A stretch of DNA of 57,359 nt from Utricularia gibba (GCA_002189035.1 NEEC01000192.1:1-57359); one strand, 5' to 3'; counted from the first letter of the stretch, positions 11,901 through 26,307 are shown. Notes: generated by a model not told the origin, from the letters alone. Translations and numbers: made by a program.

Positions 11901-14900
11901 GCCGAAATACCGAACGGTGTGCGAGGCCACCATGAGGCTGCAGGTAGGGACACACCAGAGCTTGTTCAGAGATCGCCTCGAAAACCCATACTTCACGTCA
12001 TCCAATAAAACGCACATGTTTGCAAACCGAAAATCACAATCGGTCGATTCTCGTGTTCCGAGTCGCATCGTCGCGAACGTGGTGGCCAATTTGTGGCACA
12101 TCTGAAGGCTAAGATAAGGCGATAATTCGAGCTTTGATGCATCCTCGGACGAAGAAGCTTTCAACACGGAAGCTGACCGGCACGGAAAGGGGTTCGAAAC
12201 GGTATGCCGGGCGCAGCATGACTCATCACGGTTTTCAGGATATGGCCGAAATACCGAACGGTGTGCGAGGCCACCATGAGGCTGCAGTAGGACACACCCA
12301 GAGCTTGTTCAGAGATCGCCTCGAAAACCCATACTTCACGTCACCAATAAAACGCAGATGTTTTGCAAGCGAAAATCACAATCGCGTCGATTCTCGTGTT
12401 CCGAGTCGCATCGTCGCGAACGTGGTGGCCAATTTGTGGCACATCTGAAGGCTAAGATAAGGCGATAATTCGAGCTTTGATGCATCCTCGGACGAAGAAG
12501 CTTTCAACACGGAAGCTGACCGGCACGGAAAGGGGTTCGAAACGGTATGCCGGGCGCAGCATGACTCATCACGGTTTTCAGGATATGGCGAAATACCGAA
12601 CGGTGTGCGAGGCCACCATGAGGCTGCGGTAGGGACACACCCAGAGCTTGTTCAGAGATCGCCTCGAAAACCCATACTTCACGTCATCCAATAAAACGCA
12701 GATGTTTTGAAAGAAAATCACAATCGGGTCGATTCTCGTTTTCCGAGTCGCATCGTCGCGAACGTGGTGGCCAATTTTGTGGCACATCTGAAGGCTAAGA
12801 TAAGGCGATAATTCGAGCTTTGATGCATCCCGGACGAAGAAGCTTTCAACACGGAAGCTGACCGGCACGGAAAGGGGTTCGAAACGGTATGCCGGGCGCA
12901 GCTGACTCATCACGGTTTTCAGGATATGGCCGAAATACCGAACGGTGTGCGAGGCCACCATGAGGCTGCAGTAGGGACACACCCAGAGCTTGTTCAGAGA
13001 TCGCCTCGAAAACCCATACTTCACGTCATCCAATAAAACGCAGATGTTTGCAAGGCGAAAATCACAATCGCGTCGATTCTCGTGTTCCGAGTCGCATCGT
13101 CGCGAACGTGGTGGCCAAATTTGTGGCACATCTGAAGGCTAAGATAAGGCGATAATTCGAGCTTTGATGCATCCTCGGACGAAGAAGCTTTCAACACGGA
13201 AGCTGACCGGCACGGAAAGGGGTTCGAAACGGTATGCCGGGCGCAGCATGACTCATCACGGTTTTCAGGATATGGCCGAAATACCGAACGGTGTGCGAGG
13301 CCACCATGAGGCTGCGGGTAGGGACACACCCAGAGCTTGTTCAGAGATCGCCTCGAAAACCCATACTTCACATCACCAATAAAACGCAGATGTTTTGCAA
13401 AGAAAATCACAATCGGGTCGATTCTCGTTTTCCGAGTCGCATCGTCGCGAACGTGGTGGCCAATTTGTGGCACATCTGAAGGCTAAGATAAGGCGATAAT
13501 TCGAGCTTTGATGCATCCTCGGACGAAGAAGCTTTCAACACGGAAGCTGACCGGCACGGAAAGGGGTTCGAAACGGTATGCCGGGCGCAGCATGACTCAT
13601 CACGGTTTTCAGGATATGGCCGAAATACCGAACGGTGTGCGAGGCCACCATGAGGCTGCAGTAGGGACACACCCAGAGCTTGTTCAGAGATCGCCTCGAA
13701 AACCCATACTTCACGTCACCAATAAAACGCAGATGTTTTGCAAGGCGAAAATCACAATCGCGTCGATTCTCGTTTCCGAGTCGCATCGTCGCGAACGTGG
13801 TGGCCAATTTGTGGCACATCTGAAGGCTAAGATAAGGCGATAATTCGAGCTTTGATGCATCCTCGGACGAAGAAGCTTTCAACACGGAAGCTGACCGGCA
13901 CGGAAAGGGGTTCGAAACGGTATGCCGGGCGCAGCATGACTCATCACGGTTTTCAGGATATGGCCGAAATACCGAACGGTGTGCGAGGCCACCATGAGGC
14001 TGCGGTAGGGACACACCCAGAGCTTGTTCAGAGATCGCCTCGAAAACCCATACTTCACGTCATCCAATAAAACGCAGATGTTTTGCAAGCGAAAATCACA
14101 ATCGCGTCGATTCTCGTTTTCCGAGTCGCATCGTCGCGAACGTGGTGCCAATTTGTGGCACATCTGAAGGCTAAGATAAGGCGATAATTCGAGCTTTGAT
14201 GCATCCTCGGACGAAGAAGCTTTCAACACGGAAGCTGACCGGCACGGAAAGGGTTCGAAACGGTATGCCGGGCGCAGCTGACTCATCACGGTTTTCAGGA
14301 TATGGCCGAAATACCGAACGGTGTGCGAGGCCACCATGAGGCTGCAGTAGGGACACACCCAGAGCTTGTTCAGAGATCGCCTCGAAAACCCATACTTCAC
14401 GTCATCCAATAAAACGCAGATGTTTTGCAAGCGAAAATCACAATCGCGTCGATTCTCGTGTTCCGAGTCGCATCGTCGCGAACGTGGTGGCCAATTTGTG
14501 GCACATCTGAAGGCTAAGATAAGGCGATAATTCGAGCTTTGATGCATCCTCGACGAAGAAGCTTTCAACACGGAAGCTGACCGGCACGGAAAAGGGGTTC
14601 GAAACGGTATGCCGGGCGCAGCATGACTCATCACGGTTTTCAGGATATGGCCGAAATACCGAACGGTGTGCGAGGCCACCATGAGGCTGCAGTAGGGACA
14701 CACCCAGAGCTTGTTCAGAGATCGCCTCGAAAACCCATACTTCACGTCATCCAATAAAACGCAGATGTTTTGCAAGGCGAAAATCACAATCGCGTCGATT
14801 CTCGTGTTCCGAGTCGCATCGTCGCGAACGTGGTGGCCAATTTGTGGCACATCTGAAGGCTAAGATAAGGCGATAATTCGAGCTTTGATGCATCCTCGGA

Positions 14901-17496
14901 CGAAGAAGCTTTCAACACGGAAGCTGACCGGCACGGAAAGGGGTTCGAAACGGTATGCCGGGCGCAGCTGACTCATCACGGTTTTCAGGATATGGCCGAA
15001 ATACCGAACGGTGTGCGAGGCCACCATGAGGCTGCAGGTAGGGACACACCCAGAGCTTGTTCAGAGATCGCCTCGAAAACCCATACTTCACGTCACCCAA
15101 TAAAACGCAGATGTTTTGCAAGAAAATCACAATCGCGTCGATTCTCGTTTTCCGAGTCGCATCGTCGCGAACGTGGTGGCCAATTTGTGGCACATCTGAA
15201 GGCTAAGATAAGGCGATAATTCGAGCTTTGATGCATCCTCGGACGAAGAAGCTTTCAACACGGAAGCTGACCGGCACGGAAAGGGGTTCGAAACGGTATG
15301 CCGGGCGCAGCTGACTCATCACGGTTTTCAGGATATGGCCGAAATACCGAACGGTGTGCGAGGCCACCATGAGGCTGCGGTAGGGACACACCCAGAGCTT
15401 GTTCAGAGATCGCCTCGAAAACCCATACTTCACGTCATCCAATAAAACGCAGATGTTTTGCAAGGCGAAAATCACAATCGCGTCGATTCTCGTGTTCCGA
15501 GTCGCATCGTCGCGAACGTGGTGGCCAATTTGTGGCACATCTGAAGGCTAAGATAAGGCGATAATTCGAGCTTTGATGCATCCTCGGACGAAGAAGCTTT
15601 CAACACGGAAGCTGACCGGCACGGAAAGGGGTTCGAAACGGTATGCCGGGCGCAGCATGACTCATCACGGTTTTCAGGATATGGCCGAAATACCGAACGG
15701 TGTGCGAGGCCACCATGAGGCTGCACGTAGGGACACACCAGAGCTTGTTCAGAGATCGCCTCGAAAACCCATACTTCACGTCATCCAATAAAACGCAGAT
15801 GTTTTGCAAGCGAAAATCACAATCGGTCGATTCTCGTGTTCCGAGTCGCATCGTCGCGAACGTGGTGGCAATTTGTGGCACATCTAAGGCTAAGATAAGG
15901 CGATAATTCGAGCTTTGATGCATCCTCGGACGAAGAAGCTTTCAACACGGAAGCTGACCGGCACGGAAAGGGTTCGAAACGGGTATGCCGGGCGCAGCAT
16001 GACTCATCACGGTTTTCAGGATATGGCCGAAATACCGAACGGTGTGCGAGGCCACCATGAGGCTGCGGGTAGGGACACACCAGAGCTTGTTCAGAGATCG
16101 CCTCGAAAACCCATACTTCACGTCACCAATAAAACGCAATGTTTTGCAAGGCGAAAATCACAATCGCGTCGATTCTCGTTTTTCCGAGTCGCATCGTCGC
16201 GAACGTGGTGGCCAATTTGTGGCACATCTGAAGGCTAAGATAAGGCGATAATTCGAGCTTGATGCATCCTCGGACGAAGAAGCTTTCAACACGGAAGCTG
16301 ACCGGCACGGAAAGGGGTTCGAAACGGTATGCCGGCGCAGCTGACTCATCACGTTTTCAGGATATGGCCGAAATACCGAACGGTGTGCGAGGCCACCATG
16401 AGGCTGCGGTAGGGACACACCCAGAGCTTGTTCAGAGATCGCCTCGAAAACCCATACTTCACGTCATCCAATAAAACGCAGATGTTTTGCAAGGCGAAAA
16501 TCACAATCGCGTCGATTCTCGTGTTCCGAGTCGCATCGTCGCGAACGTGGTGGCCAATTTGTGGCACATCTGAAGGCTAAGATAAGGCGATAATTCGAGC
16601 TTTGATGCATCCTCGGACGAAGAAGCTTTCAACACGGAAGCTGACCGGCACGGAAAGGGGTTCGAAACGGTATGCCGGGCGCAGCATGACTCATCACGGT
16701 TTTCAGGATATGGCCGAAATACCGAACGGTGTGCGAGGCCACCATGAGGCTGCGGTAGGGACACACCCAGAGCTTGTTCAGAGATCGCCTCGAAAACCCA
16801 TACTTCACGTCATCCAATAAAACGCAGATGTTTTGCAAGGCGAAAATCACAATCGGGTCGATTCTCGTTTTCCGAGTCGCATCGTCGCGAACGTGGTGGC
16901 CAATTTGTGGCACATCTGAAGGCTAAGATAAGGCGATAATTCGAGCTCTGATGCATCCTCGGACGAAGAAGCTTTCAACACGGAAGCTGACCGGCACGGA
17001 AAGGGGTTCGAAACGGTATGCCGGGCGCAGCATGACTCATCACGGTTTTCAGGATATGGCCGAAATACCGAACGGTGTGCGAGGCCACCATGAGGCTGCG
17101 TAGGGACACACCCAGAGCTTGTTCAGAGATCGCCTCGAAAACCCATACTTCACGTCATCCAATAAAACGCAGATGTTTGCAAGCGAAAATCACAATCGCG
17201 TCGATTCTCGTGTTCCGAGTCGCATCGTCGCGAACGTGGTGGCCAATTTGTGGCACATCTGAAGGCTAATAAGGCGATAATTCGAGCTTTGATGCATCCT
17301 CGGACGAAGAAGCTTTCAACACGGAAGCTGACCGGCACGGAAAGGGGTTCGAAACGGTATGCCGGGCGCAGCATGACTCATCACGGTTTTCAGGATATGG
17401 CCGAAATACCGAACGGTGTGCGAGGCCACCATGAGGCTGCAGTAGGGACACACCCAGAGCTTGTTCAGAGATCGCCTCGAAAACCATACTTCACGT

Positions 17497-17575
17497 CACC
17501 TCGAATAAAACGCAGATGTTTTGCAAGGCGAAAATCACAATCGGTCGTCGATTCTCGTTTTTGTGGCCGAGTCGC
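17497..17575 (+). repeat. Small insertions in the unit at 17,291
   Basis: This 354-bp unit has an extra TCG before AATAAAACG (near 17,501), a duplicated GTC in TCGGTCGTCG (17,541-17,550), and TTTTGTGGCCGAG in place of GTGTTCCGAG (near 17,558-17,571). The GTGGCC piece resembles the downstream GGTGGCCAA segment. Confidence 0.7.
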
Positions 17576-17802
17576 ATCGTCGCGAACGTGGTGGCCAATT
17601 TGTGGCACATCTGAAGGCTAAGATAAGGCGATAATTCGAGCTTCGATGCATCCTCGGACGAAGAAGCTTTCAACACGGAAGCTGACCGGCACGGAAAGGG
17701 GTTCGAAACGGTATGCCGGGCGCAGCATGACTCATCACGGTTTTCAGGATATGGCCGAAATACCGAACGGTGTGCGAGGCCACCATGAGGCTGCGGGTAG
17801 GA

Positions 17803-17820
17803 ACACACCAGACACACCAG
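17803..17820 (+). repeat. 9-bp tandem duplication ACACACCAG
   Basis: After GGGTAGGA the unit reads ACACACCAG then ACACACCAG before AGCTTG, where other units have one copy. This explains most of its 354-bp length (17,645-17,998). A slippage or alignment-duplication event. Confidence 0.75.
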
Positions 17821-20800
17821 AGCTTGTTCAGAGATCGCCTCGAAAACCCATACTTCACGTCATCCAATAAAACGCAGATGTTTTGCAAGGCGAAAATCAC
17901 AATCGCGTCGATTCTCGTGTTCCGAGTCGCATCGTCGCGAACGTGGTGGCCAATTTGTGGCACATCTGAAGGCTAAGATAAGGCGATAATTCGAGCTTGA
18001 TGCATCCTCGGACGAAGAAGCTTTCAACACGGAAGCTGACCGGCACGGAAAGGGGTTCGAAACGGTATGCCGGGCGCAGCTTGACTCATCACGGTTTTCA
18101 GGATATGGCCGAAATACCGAACGGTGTGCGAGGCCACCATGAGGCTGCAGGTAGGGACACACCCAGAGCTTGTTCAGAGATCGCCTCGAAAACCCATACT
18201 TCACGTCATCCAATAAAACGCAGATGTTTTGCAAGGCGAAAATCACAATCGGTCGATTCTCGTGTTCCGAGTCGCATCGTCGCGAACGTGGTGGCCAATT
18301 TGTGGCACATCTGAAGGCTAAGATAAGGCGATAATTCGAGCTTTGATGCATCCTCGGACGAAGAAGCTTTCAACACGGAAGCTGACCGGCACGGAAAGGG
18401 GTTCGAAACGGTATGCCGGGCGCAGCATGACTCATCACGGTTTTCAGGATATGGCCGAAATACCGAACGGTGTGCGAGGCCACCATGAGGCTGCGGGTAG
18501 GGACACACCAGAGCTTGTTCAGAGATCGCCTCGAAAACCCATACTTCACGTCACCCAATAAAACGCAGATGTTTTGCAAGCCGAAAATCACAATCGGGTC
18601 GATTCTCGTTTTCCGAGTCGCATCGTCGCGAACGTGGTGGCCAATTTGTGGCACATCTGAAGGCTAAGATAAGGCGATAATTCGAGCTTTGATGCATCCT
18701 CGGACGAAGAAGCTTTCAACACGGAAGCTGACCGGCACGGAAAGGGGTTCGAAACGGTATGCCGGGCGCAGCATGACTCATCACGGTTTTCAGGATATGG
18801 CCGAAATACCGAACGGTGTGCGAGGCCACCATGAGGCTGCGGGTAGGACACACCAGAGCTTGTTCAGATCGCCTCGAAAACCCATACTTCACGTCACCAA
18901 TAAAACGCAGATGTTTGCAACGAAAATCACAATCGCGTCGATTCTCGTTTTCCGAGTCGCATCGTCGAACGTGGTGGCCAATTTGTGGCACATCTGAAGG
19001 CTAAGATAAGGCGATAATTCGAGCTTTGATGCATCCTCGGACGAAGAAGCTTTCAACACGGAAGCTGACCGGCACGGAAAGGGGTTCGAAACGGTATGCC
19101 GGCGCAGCATGACTCATCACGGTTTTCAGGATATGGCCGAAATACCGAACGGTGTGCGAGGCCACCATGAGGCTGCGTAGGGACACACCCAGAGCTTGTT
19201 CAGAGATCGCCTCGAAAACCCATACTTCACGTCATCCAATAAAACGCAGATGTTTTGCAAGGCGAAAATCACAATCGCGTCGATTCTCGTGTTCCGAGTC
19301 GCATCGTCGCGAACGTGGTGGCCAATTTTGGCACATCTGAAGGCTAAGATAAGGCGATAATTCGAGCTTTGATGCATCCTCGGACGAAGAAGCTTTCAAC
19401 ACGGAAGCTGACCGGCACGGAAAGGGGTTCGAAACGGTATGCGGGCGCAGCATGACTCATCACGGTTTTCAGATATGGCCGAAATACCGAACGGTGTGCG
19501 AGGCCACCATGAGGCTGCGTAGGGACACACCCAGAGCTTGTTCAGAGATCGCCTCGAAAACCCATACTTCACATCCAATAAAACGCAGATGTTTTGCGAA
19601 AATCACAATCGCGTCGATTCTCGTTTCCGAGTCGCATCGTCGCGAACGTGTGGCCAATTTGTGGCACATCTGAAGGCTAAGATAAGGCGATAATTCGAGC
19701 TTTGATGCATCCTCGGACGAAGAAGCTTTCAACACGGAAGCTGACCGGCACGGAAAGGGGTTCGAAACGGTATGCCGGCGCAGCTGACTCATCACGTTTT
19801 CAGGATATGGCCGAAACCGAACGGTGTGCGAGGCCACCATGAGGCTGCACACCAGAGCTTGTTCAGAGATCGCCTCGAAAACCCATACTTCACGTCATCC
19901 AATAAAACGCAGATGTTTTGCAAGGCGAAAATCACAATCGCGTCGATTCTCGTGTTCCGAGTCGCATCGTCGCGAACGTGGTGGCCAATTTGTGGCACAT
20001 CTGAAGGCTAAGATAAGGCGATAATTCGAGCTTTGATGCATCCTCGGACGAAGAAGCTTTCAACACGGAAGCTGACCGGCACGGAAAGGGGTTCGAAACG
20101 GTATGCCGGGCGCAGCATGACTCATCACGGTTTTCAGGATATGGCCGAAATACCGAACGGTGTGCGAGGCCACCATGAGGCTGCGTAGGACACACCCAGA
20201 GCTTGTTCAGAGATCGCCTCGAAAACCCATACTTCACGTCATCCAATAAAACGCAGATGTTTGCAAGCGAAAATCACAATCGCGTCGATTCTCGTGTTCC
20301 GAGTCGCATCGTCGCGAACGTGGTGGCCAATTTGTGGCACATCTGAAGGCTAAGATAAGGCGATAATTCGAGCTTTGATGCATCCTCGGACGAAGAAGCT
20401 TTCAACACGGAAGCTGACCGGCACGGAAAGGGGTTCGAAACGGTATGCCGGGCGCAGCATGACTCATCACGGTTTTCAGGATATGGCCGAAATACCGAAC
20501 GGTGTGCGAGGCCACCATGAGGCTGCGGGTAGGACACACCAGAGCTTGTTCAGAGATCGCCTCGAAAACCCATACTTCACGTCACCCAATAAAACGCAGA
20601 TGTTTTGCAACCGAAAATCACAATCGGGTCGATTCTCGTTTTCCGAGTCGCATCGTCGCGAACGTGGTGGCCAATTTGTGGCACATCTGAAGGCTAAGAT
20701 AAGGCGAATTCGAGCTCTGATGCTCCTCGGACGAAGAAGCTTTCAACACGGAAGCTGACCGGCACGGAAAGGGGTTCGAAACGGTATGCCGGGCGCAGCA

Positions 20801-23443
20801 TGACTCATCACGGTTTTCAGGATATGGCCGAAATACCGAACGGTGCGAGGCCACCATGAGGCTGCACGTAGGGACACACCCAGAGCTTGTTCAGAGATCG
20901 CCTCGAAAACCCATACTTCACGTCATCCAATAAAACGCAGATGTTTTGCAAGGCGAAAATCACAATCGCGTCGATTCTCGTGTTCCGAGTCGCATCGTCG
21001 CGAACGTGGTGGCCAATTTGTGGCACATCTAAAGGCTAAGATAAGGCGATAATTCGAGCTTTGATGCATCCTCGGACGAAGAAGCTTTCAACACGGAAGC
21101 TGACCGGCACGGAAAGGGGTTCGAAACGGTATGCCGGCGCAGCATGACTCATCACGGTTTTCAGGATATGGCCGAAATACCGAACGGTGTGCGGCCACCA
21201 TGAGGCTGCAGTAGGACACACCCAGAGCTTGTTCAGAGATCGCCTCGAAAACCCATACTTCACGTCATCCAATAAAACGCAGATGTTTTGCGAAAATCAC
21301 AATCGCGTCGATTCTCGTTTTCCGAGTCGCATCGTCGCGAACGTGGTGGCCAATTTGTGGCACATCTGAAGGCTAAGATAAGGCGATAATTCGAGCTTTG
21401 ATGCATCCTCGGACGAAGAAGCTTTCAACACGGAAGCTGACCGGCACGGAAAGGGGTTCGAAACGGTATGCCGGCGCAGCATGACTCATCACGGTTTCAG
21501 GATATGGCCGAAATACCGAACGTGTGCGAGGCCACCATGAGGCTGGGTAGGACACACCAGAGCTTGTTCAGAGATCGCCTCGAAAACCCATACTTCACGT
21601 CATCCAATAAAACGCAGATGTTTTGCAAGCGAAAATCACAATCGCGTCGATTCTCGTTTCCGAGTCGCATCGTCGCGAACGTGGTGGCCAATTTGTGGCA
21701 CATCTGAAGGCTAAGATAAGGCGATAATTCGAGCTTTGATGCATCCTCGGACGAAGAAGCTTTCAACACGGAAGCTGACCGGCACGGAAAGGGGTTCGAA
21801 ACGGTATGCCGGCGCAGCATGACTCATCACGGTTTTCAGGATATGGCCGAAATACCGAAACGGTGTGCGAGGCCACCATGAGGCTGCGTAGGGACACACC
21901 CAGAGCTTGTTCAGAGATCGCCTCGAAAACCCATACTTCACGTCATCCAATAAAACGCAGATGTTTTGCAAGGCGAAAATCACAATCGCGTCGATTCTCG
22001 TGTTCCGAGTCGCATCGTCGCGAACGTGGTGGCCAATTTGTGGCACATCTGAAGGCTAAGATAAGGCGATAATTCGAGCTTTGATGCATCCTCGGACGAA
22101 GAAGCTTTCAACACGGAAGCTGACCGGCACGGAAAGGGGTTCGAAACGGTATGCCGGGCGCAGCATGACTCATCACGGTTTTCAGGATATGGCCGAAATA
22201 CGAACGGTGTGCGAGGCCACCATGAGGCTGCGTAGGACACACCCAGAGCTTGTTCAGAGATCGCCTCGAAAACCCATACTTCACGTCATCCAATAAAACG
22301 CAGATGTTTCGAAAATCACAATCGCGTCGATTTCTCGTTCCGAGTCGCATCGTCGCGAACGTGGTGGCCAATTTGTGGCACATCTGAAGGCTAAGATAAG
22401 GCGATAATTCGAGCTTTGATGCATCCTCGGACGAAGAAGCTTTCAACACGGAAGCTGACCGGCACGGAAAGGGGTTCGAAACGGTATGCCGGCGCAGCAT
22501 GACTCATCACGGTTTTCAGGATATGGCCGAAATACCGAACGGTGTGCGAGGCCACCATGAGGCTGCACGTAGGGACACACCCAGAGCTTGTTCAGAGATC
22601 GCCTCGAAAACCCATACTTCACGTCATCCAATAAAACGCAGATGTTTTGCAAGGCGAAAATCACAATCGCGTCGATTCTCGTGTTCCGAGTCGCATCGTC
22701 GCGAACGTGGTGGCCAATTTGTGGCACATCTGAAGGCTAAGATAAGCGATAATTCGAGCTTTGATGCATCCTCGGACGAAGAAGCTTTCAACACGGAAGC
22801 TGACCGGCACGGAAAGGGGTTCGAAACGGTATGCCGGGCGCAGCTTGACTCATCACGGTTTTCAGGATATGGCCGAATACCGAACGGTGTGCGAGGCCAC
22901 CATGAGGCTGCAGTAGGGACACACCCAGAGCTTGTTCAGAGATCGCCTCGAAAACCCATACTTCACGTCATCCAATAAAACGCAGATGTTTTGCAAGAAA
23001 ATCACAATCGCGTCGATTCTCGTGTTCCGAGTCGCATCGTCGCGAACGTGGTGGCCAATTTGTGGCACATCTGAAGGCTAAGATAAGGCGATAATTCGAG
23101 CTTTGATGCATCCTCGGACGAAGAAGCTTTCAACACGGAAGCTGACCGGCACGGAAAGGGGTTCGAAACGGTATGCCGGGCGCAGCATGACTCATCACGG
23201 TTTTCAGGATATGGCCGAAATACCGAACGGTGTGCGAGGCCACCATGAGGCTGCGGTAGGACACACCAGAGCTTGTTCAGAGATCGCCTCGAAAACCCAT
23301 ACTTCACGTCATCCAATAAAACGCAGATGTTGCAAACGAAAATCACAATCGCGTCGATTCTCGTTTTCCGAGTCGCATCGTCGAACGTGGTGGCCAATTT
23401 GTGGCACATCTGAAGGCTAAGATAAGGCGATAATTCGAGCTTT

Positions 23444-23466
23444 GATGATCCTCGGATTCTGACGGC
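23444..23466 (+). repeat. Internal deletion removing the HindIII segment
   Basis: GATGATCCTCGGATTCTGAC joins directly to GGCACGG, so the usual CGAAGAAGCTTTCAACACGG part is missing. The unit (23,444-23,758) is 315 bp. Confidence 0.8.
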
Positions 23467-24616
23467 ACGGAAAGGGTTCGAAACGGTATGCGGGCGCAGC
23501 ATGACTCATCACGGTTTCAGGATATGGCCGAAATACCGAACGGTGTGCGAGGCCACCATGAGGCTGCAGTAGGACACACCCAGAGCTTGTTCAGAGATCG
23601 CCTCGAAAACCCATACTTCACGTCATCCAATAAAACGCAATGTTTTGCAAGCGAAAATCACAATCGCGTCGATTCTCGTGTTCCGAGTCGCATCGTCGCG
23701 AACGTGGTGGCCAATTTGTGGCACATCTAAAGGCTAAATAAGGCGATAATTCGAGCTTGATGCATCCTCGGACGAAGAAGCTTTCAACACGGAAGCTGAC
23801 CGGCACGGAAAGGGGTTCGAAACGGTATGCCGGGCGCAGCATGACTCATCACGGTTTTCAGGATATGGCCGAAATACCGAACGGTGTGCGAGGCCACCAT
23901 GAGGCTGCAGTAGGGACACACCCAGAGCTTGTTCAGAGATCGCCTCGAAAACCCATACTTCACGTCATCCAATAAAACGCAGATGTTTGCAACCGAAAAT
24001 CACAATCGCGTCGATTCTCGTTCCGAGTCGCATCGTCGCGAACGTGGTGGCCAATTTGTGGCACATCTGAAGGCTAAGATAAGGCGATAATTCGAGCTTT
24101 GATGCATCCTCGGACGAAGAAGCTTTCAACACGGAAGCTGACCGGCACGGAAAGGGGTTCGAAACGGTATGCCGGGCGCAGCATGACTCATCACGGTTTT
24201 CAGGATATGGCCGAAATACCGAACGGTGTGCGAGGCCACGAGGCTGCAGTAGGCACACCCAGAGCTTGTTCAGAGATCGCCTCGAAAACCCATACTTCAC
24301 GTCACCCAATAAAACGCAATGTTTGCAAGCGAAAATCACAATCGGTCGATTCTCGTTTCCGAGTCGCATCGTCGCGAACGTGGCCAATTTGTGGCACATC
24401 TGAAGGCTAAGATAAGGCGATAATTCGAGCTTTGATGCATCTCGGACGAAGAAGCTTTCAACACGGAAGCTGACCGGCACGGAAAGGGGTTCGAAACGGT
24501 ATGCCGGGCGCAGCATGACTCATCACGGTTTTCAGGATATGGCCGAAATACCGAACGGTGTGCGAGGCCACCATGAGGCTGCAGGTAGGGACACACCAGA
24601 GCTTGTTCAGAGATCG

Positions 24617-24668
24617 ACCCATACACGTCATCCAGAGTTTTGCTTGGGTTCAGTCGCAGTCGCGATCC
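24617..24668 (+). repeat. Scrambled segment in the unit at 24,434
   Basis: Between GTTCAGAGATCG and CCAATTTGTGG about 115 bases of normal sequence are replaced by about 52 bases. They contain recognisable scraps (ACCCATAC, ACGTCATCC, GTTTTGC, GTCGCAGTCGCG) plus GGGTTCAG, which I cannot place. The unit shrinks to 282 bp. Confidence 0.8.
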
Positions 24669-26307
24669 AATTTGTGGCACATCTGAAGGCTAAGATAAGG
24701 CGATAATTCGAGCTTGATGCATCCTCGGACGAAGAAGCTTTCAACACGGAAGCTGACCGGCACGGAAAGGGGTTCGAAACGGTATGCCGGCGCAGCATGA
24801 CTCATCACGGTTTTCAGGATATGGCCGAAATACCGAACGGTGTGCGAGGCCACCATGAGGCTGCAGGTAGGGACACACCCAGAGCTTGTTCAGAGATCGC
24901 CTCGAAAACCCATACTTCACGTCATCCAATAAAACGCAGATGTTTGCAAGCGAAAATCACAATCGCGTCGATTCTCGTGTTCCGAGTCGCATCGTCGCGA
25001 ACGTGGTGGCCAATTTGTGGCACATCTGAAGGCTAAGATAAGGCGATAATTCGAGCTTGATGCATCCTCGGACGAAGAAGCTTTCAACACGGAAGCTGAC
25101 CGGCACGGAAAGGGGTTCGAAACGGTATGCCGGGCGCAGCATGACTCATCACGGTTTCAGGATATGGCCGAAATACCGAACGGTGTGCGAGGCCACCATG
25201 AGGCTGCAGTAGGGACACACCCAGAGCTTGTTCAGAGATCGCCTCGAAAACCCATACTTCACGTCATCCAATAAAACGCACATGTTTCGAAAATCACAAT
25301 CGCGTCGATTCTCGTGTTCCGAGTCGCATCGTCGTGAACGTGTGGCCAATTTGTGGCACATCTGAAGGCTAAGATAAGGCGATAATTCGAGCTGATGCAT
25401 CCTCGGACGAAGAAGCTTTCAACACGGAAGCTGACCGGCACGGAAAGGGGTTCGAAACGGTATGCCGGCGCAGCATGACTCATCACGGTTTTCAGGATAT
25501 GGCCGAAATACCGAACGTGCGAGGCCACCATGAGGCTGCAGTAGGGACACACCCAGAGCTTTTCAGAGATCGCCTCGAAAACCCATACTTCACGTCATCC
25601 AATAAAACGCAGATGTTTGCAAGGCGAAAATCACAATCGCGTCGATTCTCGTGTTCCGAGTCGCATCGTCGCGAACGTGGTGGCAATTTGTGGCACATCT
25701 GAAGGCTAAGATAAGGCGATAATTCGAGCTTTGATGCATCCTCGGACGAAGAAGCTTTCAACACGGAAGCTGACCGGCACGGAAAGGGGTTCGAAACGGT
25801 ATGCCGGGCGCAGCATGACTCATCACGGTTTTCAGGATATGGCCGAAATACCGAACGGTGTGCGAGGCCACCATGAGGCTGCGGGTAGGGACACACCCAG
25901 AGCTTGTTCAGAGATCGCCTCGAAAACCCATACTTCACGTCACCCAATAAAACGCAGATGTTTTGCAACCGAAAATCACAATCGCGTCGATTCTCGTTTT
26001 CCGAGTCGCATCGTCGCGAACGTGGTGGCCAATTTGTGGCACATCTGAAGGCTAAGATAAGGCGATAATTCGAGCTTTGATGCATCCTCGGACGAAGAAG
26101 CTTTCAACACGGAAGCTGACCGGCACGGAAAGGGGTTCGAAACGGTATGCCGGGCGCAGCATGACTCATCACGGTTTTCAGGATATGGCCGAAATACCGA
26201 ACGGTGTGCGAGGCCACCATGAGGCTGCGGTAGGGACACACCCAGAGCTTGTTCAGAGATCGCCTCGAAAACCCATACTTCACGTCACCAATAAAACGCA
26301 GATGTTT

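Larger units (their letters stand above)
94..17290 (+). repeat. Domain A1: 50 regular type A units
   Basis: Unit starts: 94, 438, 766, 1105, 1448, 1794, 2142, 2483, 2826, 3170, 3514, 3850, 4193, 4538, 4884, 5227, 5574, 5921, 6264, 6611, 6957, 7301, 7648, 7993, 8337, 8682, 9025, 9372, 9718, 10064, 10410, 10755, 11102, 11447, 11793, 12136, 12479, 12822, 13166, 13510, 13854, 14198, 14541, 14887, 15230, 15575, 15917, 16261, 16604, 16950. Mean length is 344 bp. Type A marks are AGCTTTGATGCAT, AAGAAGCTTTC, GCAGCATGAC (or GCAGCTGAC, GCAGCTTGAC), GATATGGCCG and CTAAGATAAGG. Variation concentrates in the last third of the unit, where GGCG/GCG/GTGTTCC and CCCG/GGG/GTTTTCC forms mix. AGCTCT, otherwise a type B mark, occurs rarely here (near 763 and 16,947). 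Confidence 0.97.

Noticed and set aside
13879-14850. A 323-codon open frame on the minus strand, and a 251-codon one at 8,580-9,335
   Set aside because: They run through nearly three satellite units and stay open only because small indels shift between stop-poor frames. The CpG-rich unit has few stops in several frames, and its length near a multiple of three repeats the same peptides. No start context, domain or conserved single frame is visible.
94-17290. A 16- or 17-unit higher-order repeat in domain A1
   Set aside because: Shared rare variants occur 16 units apart (1,794 and 7,301) and 17 apart (5,574 and 11,447), but the units between do not correspond, so only isolated shared alleles are supported.
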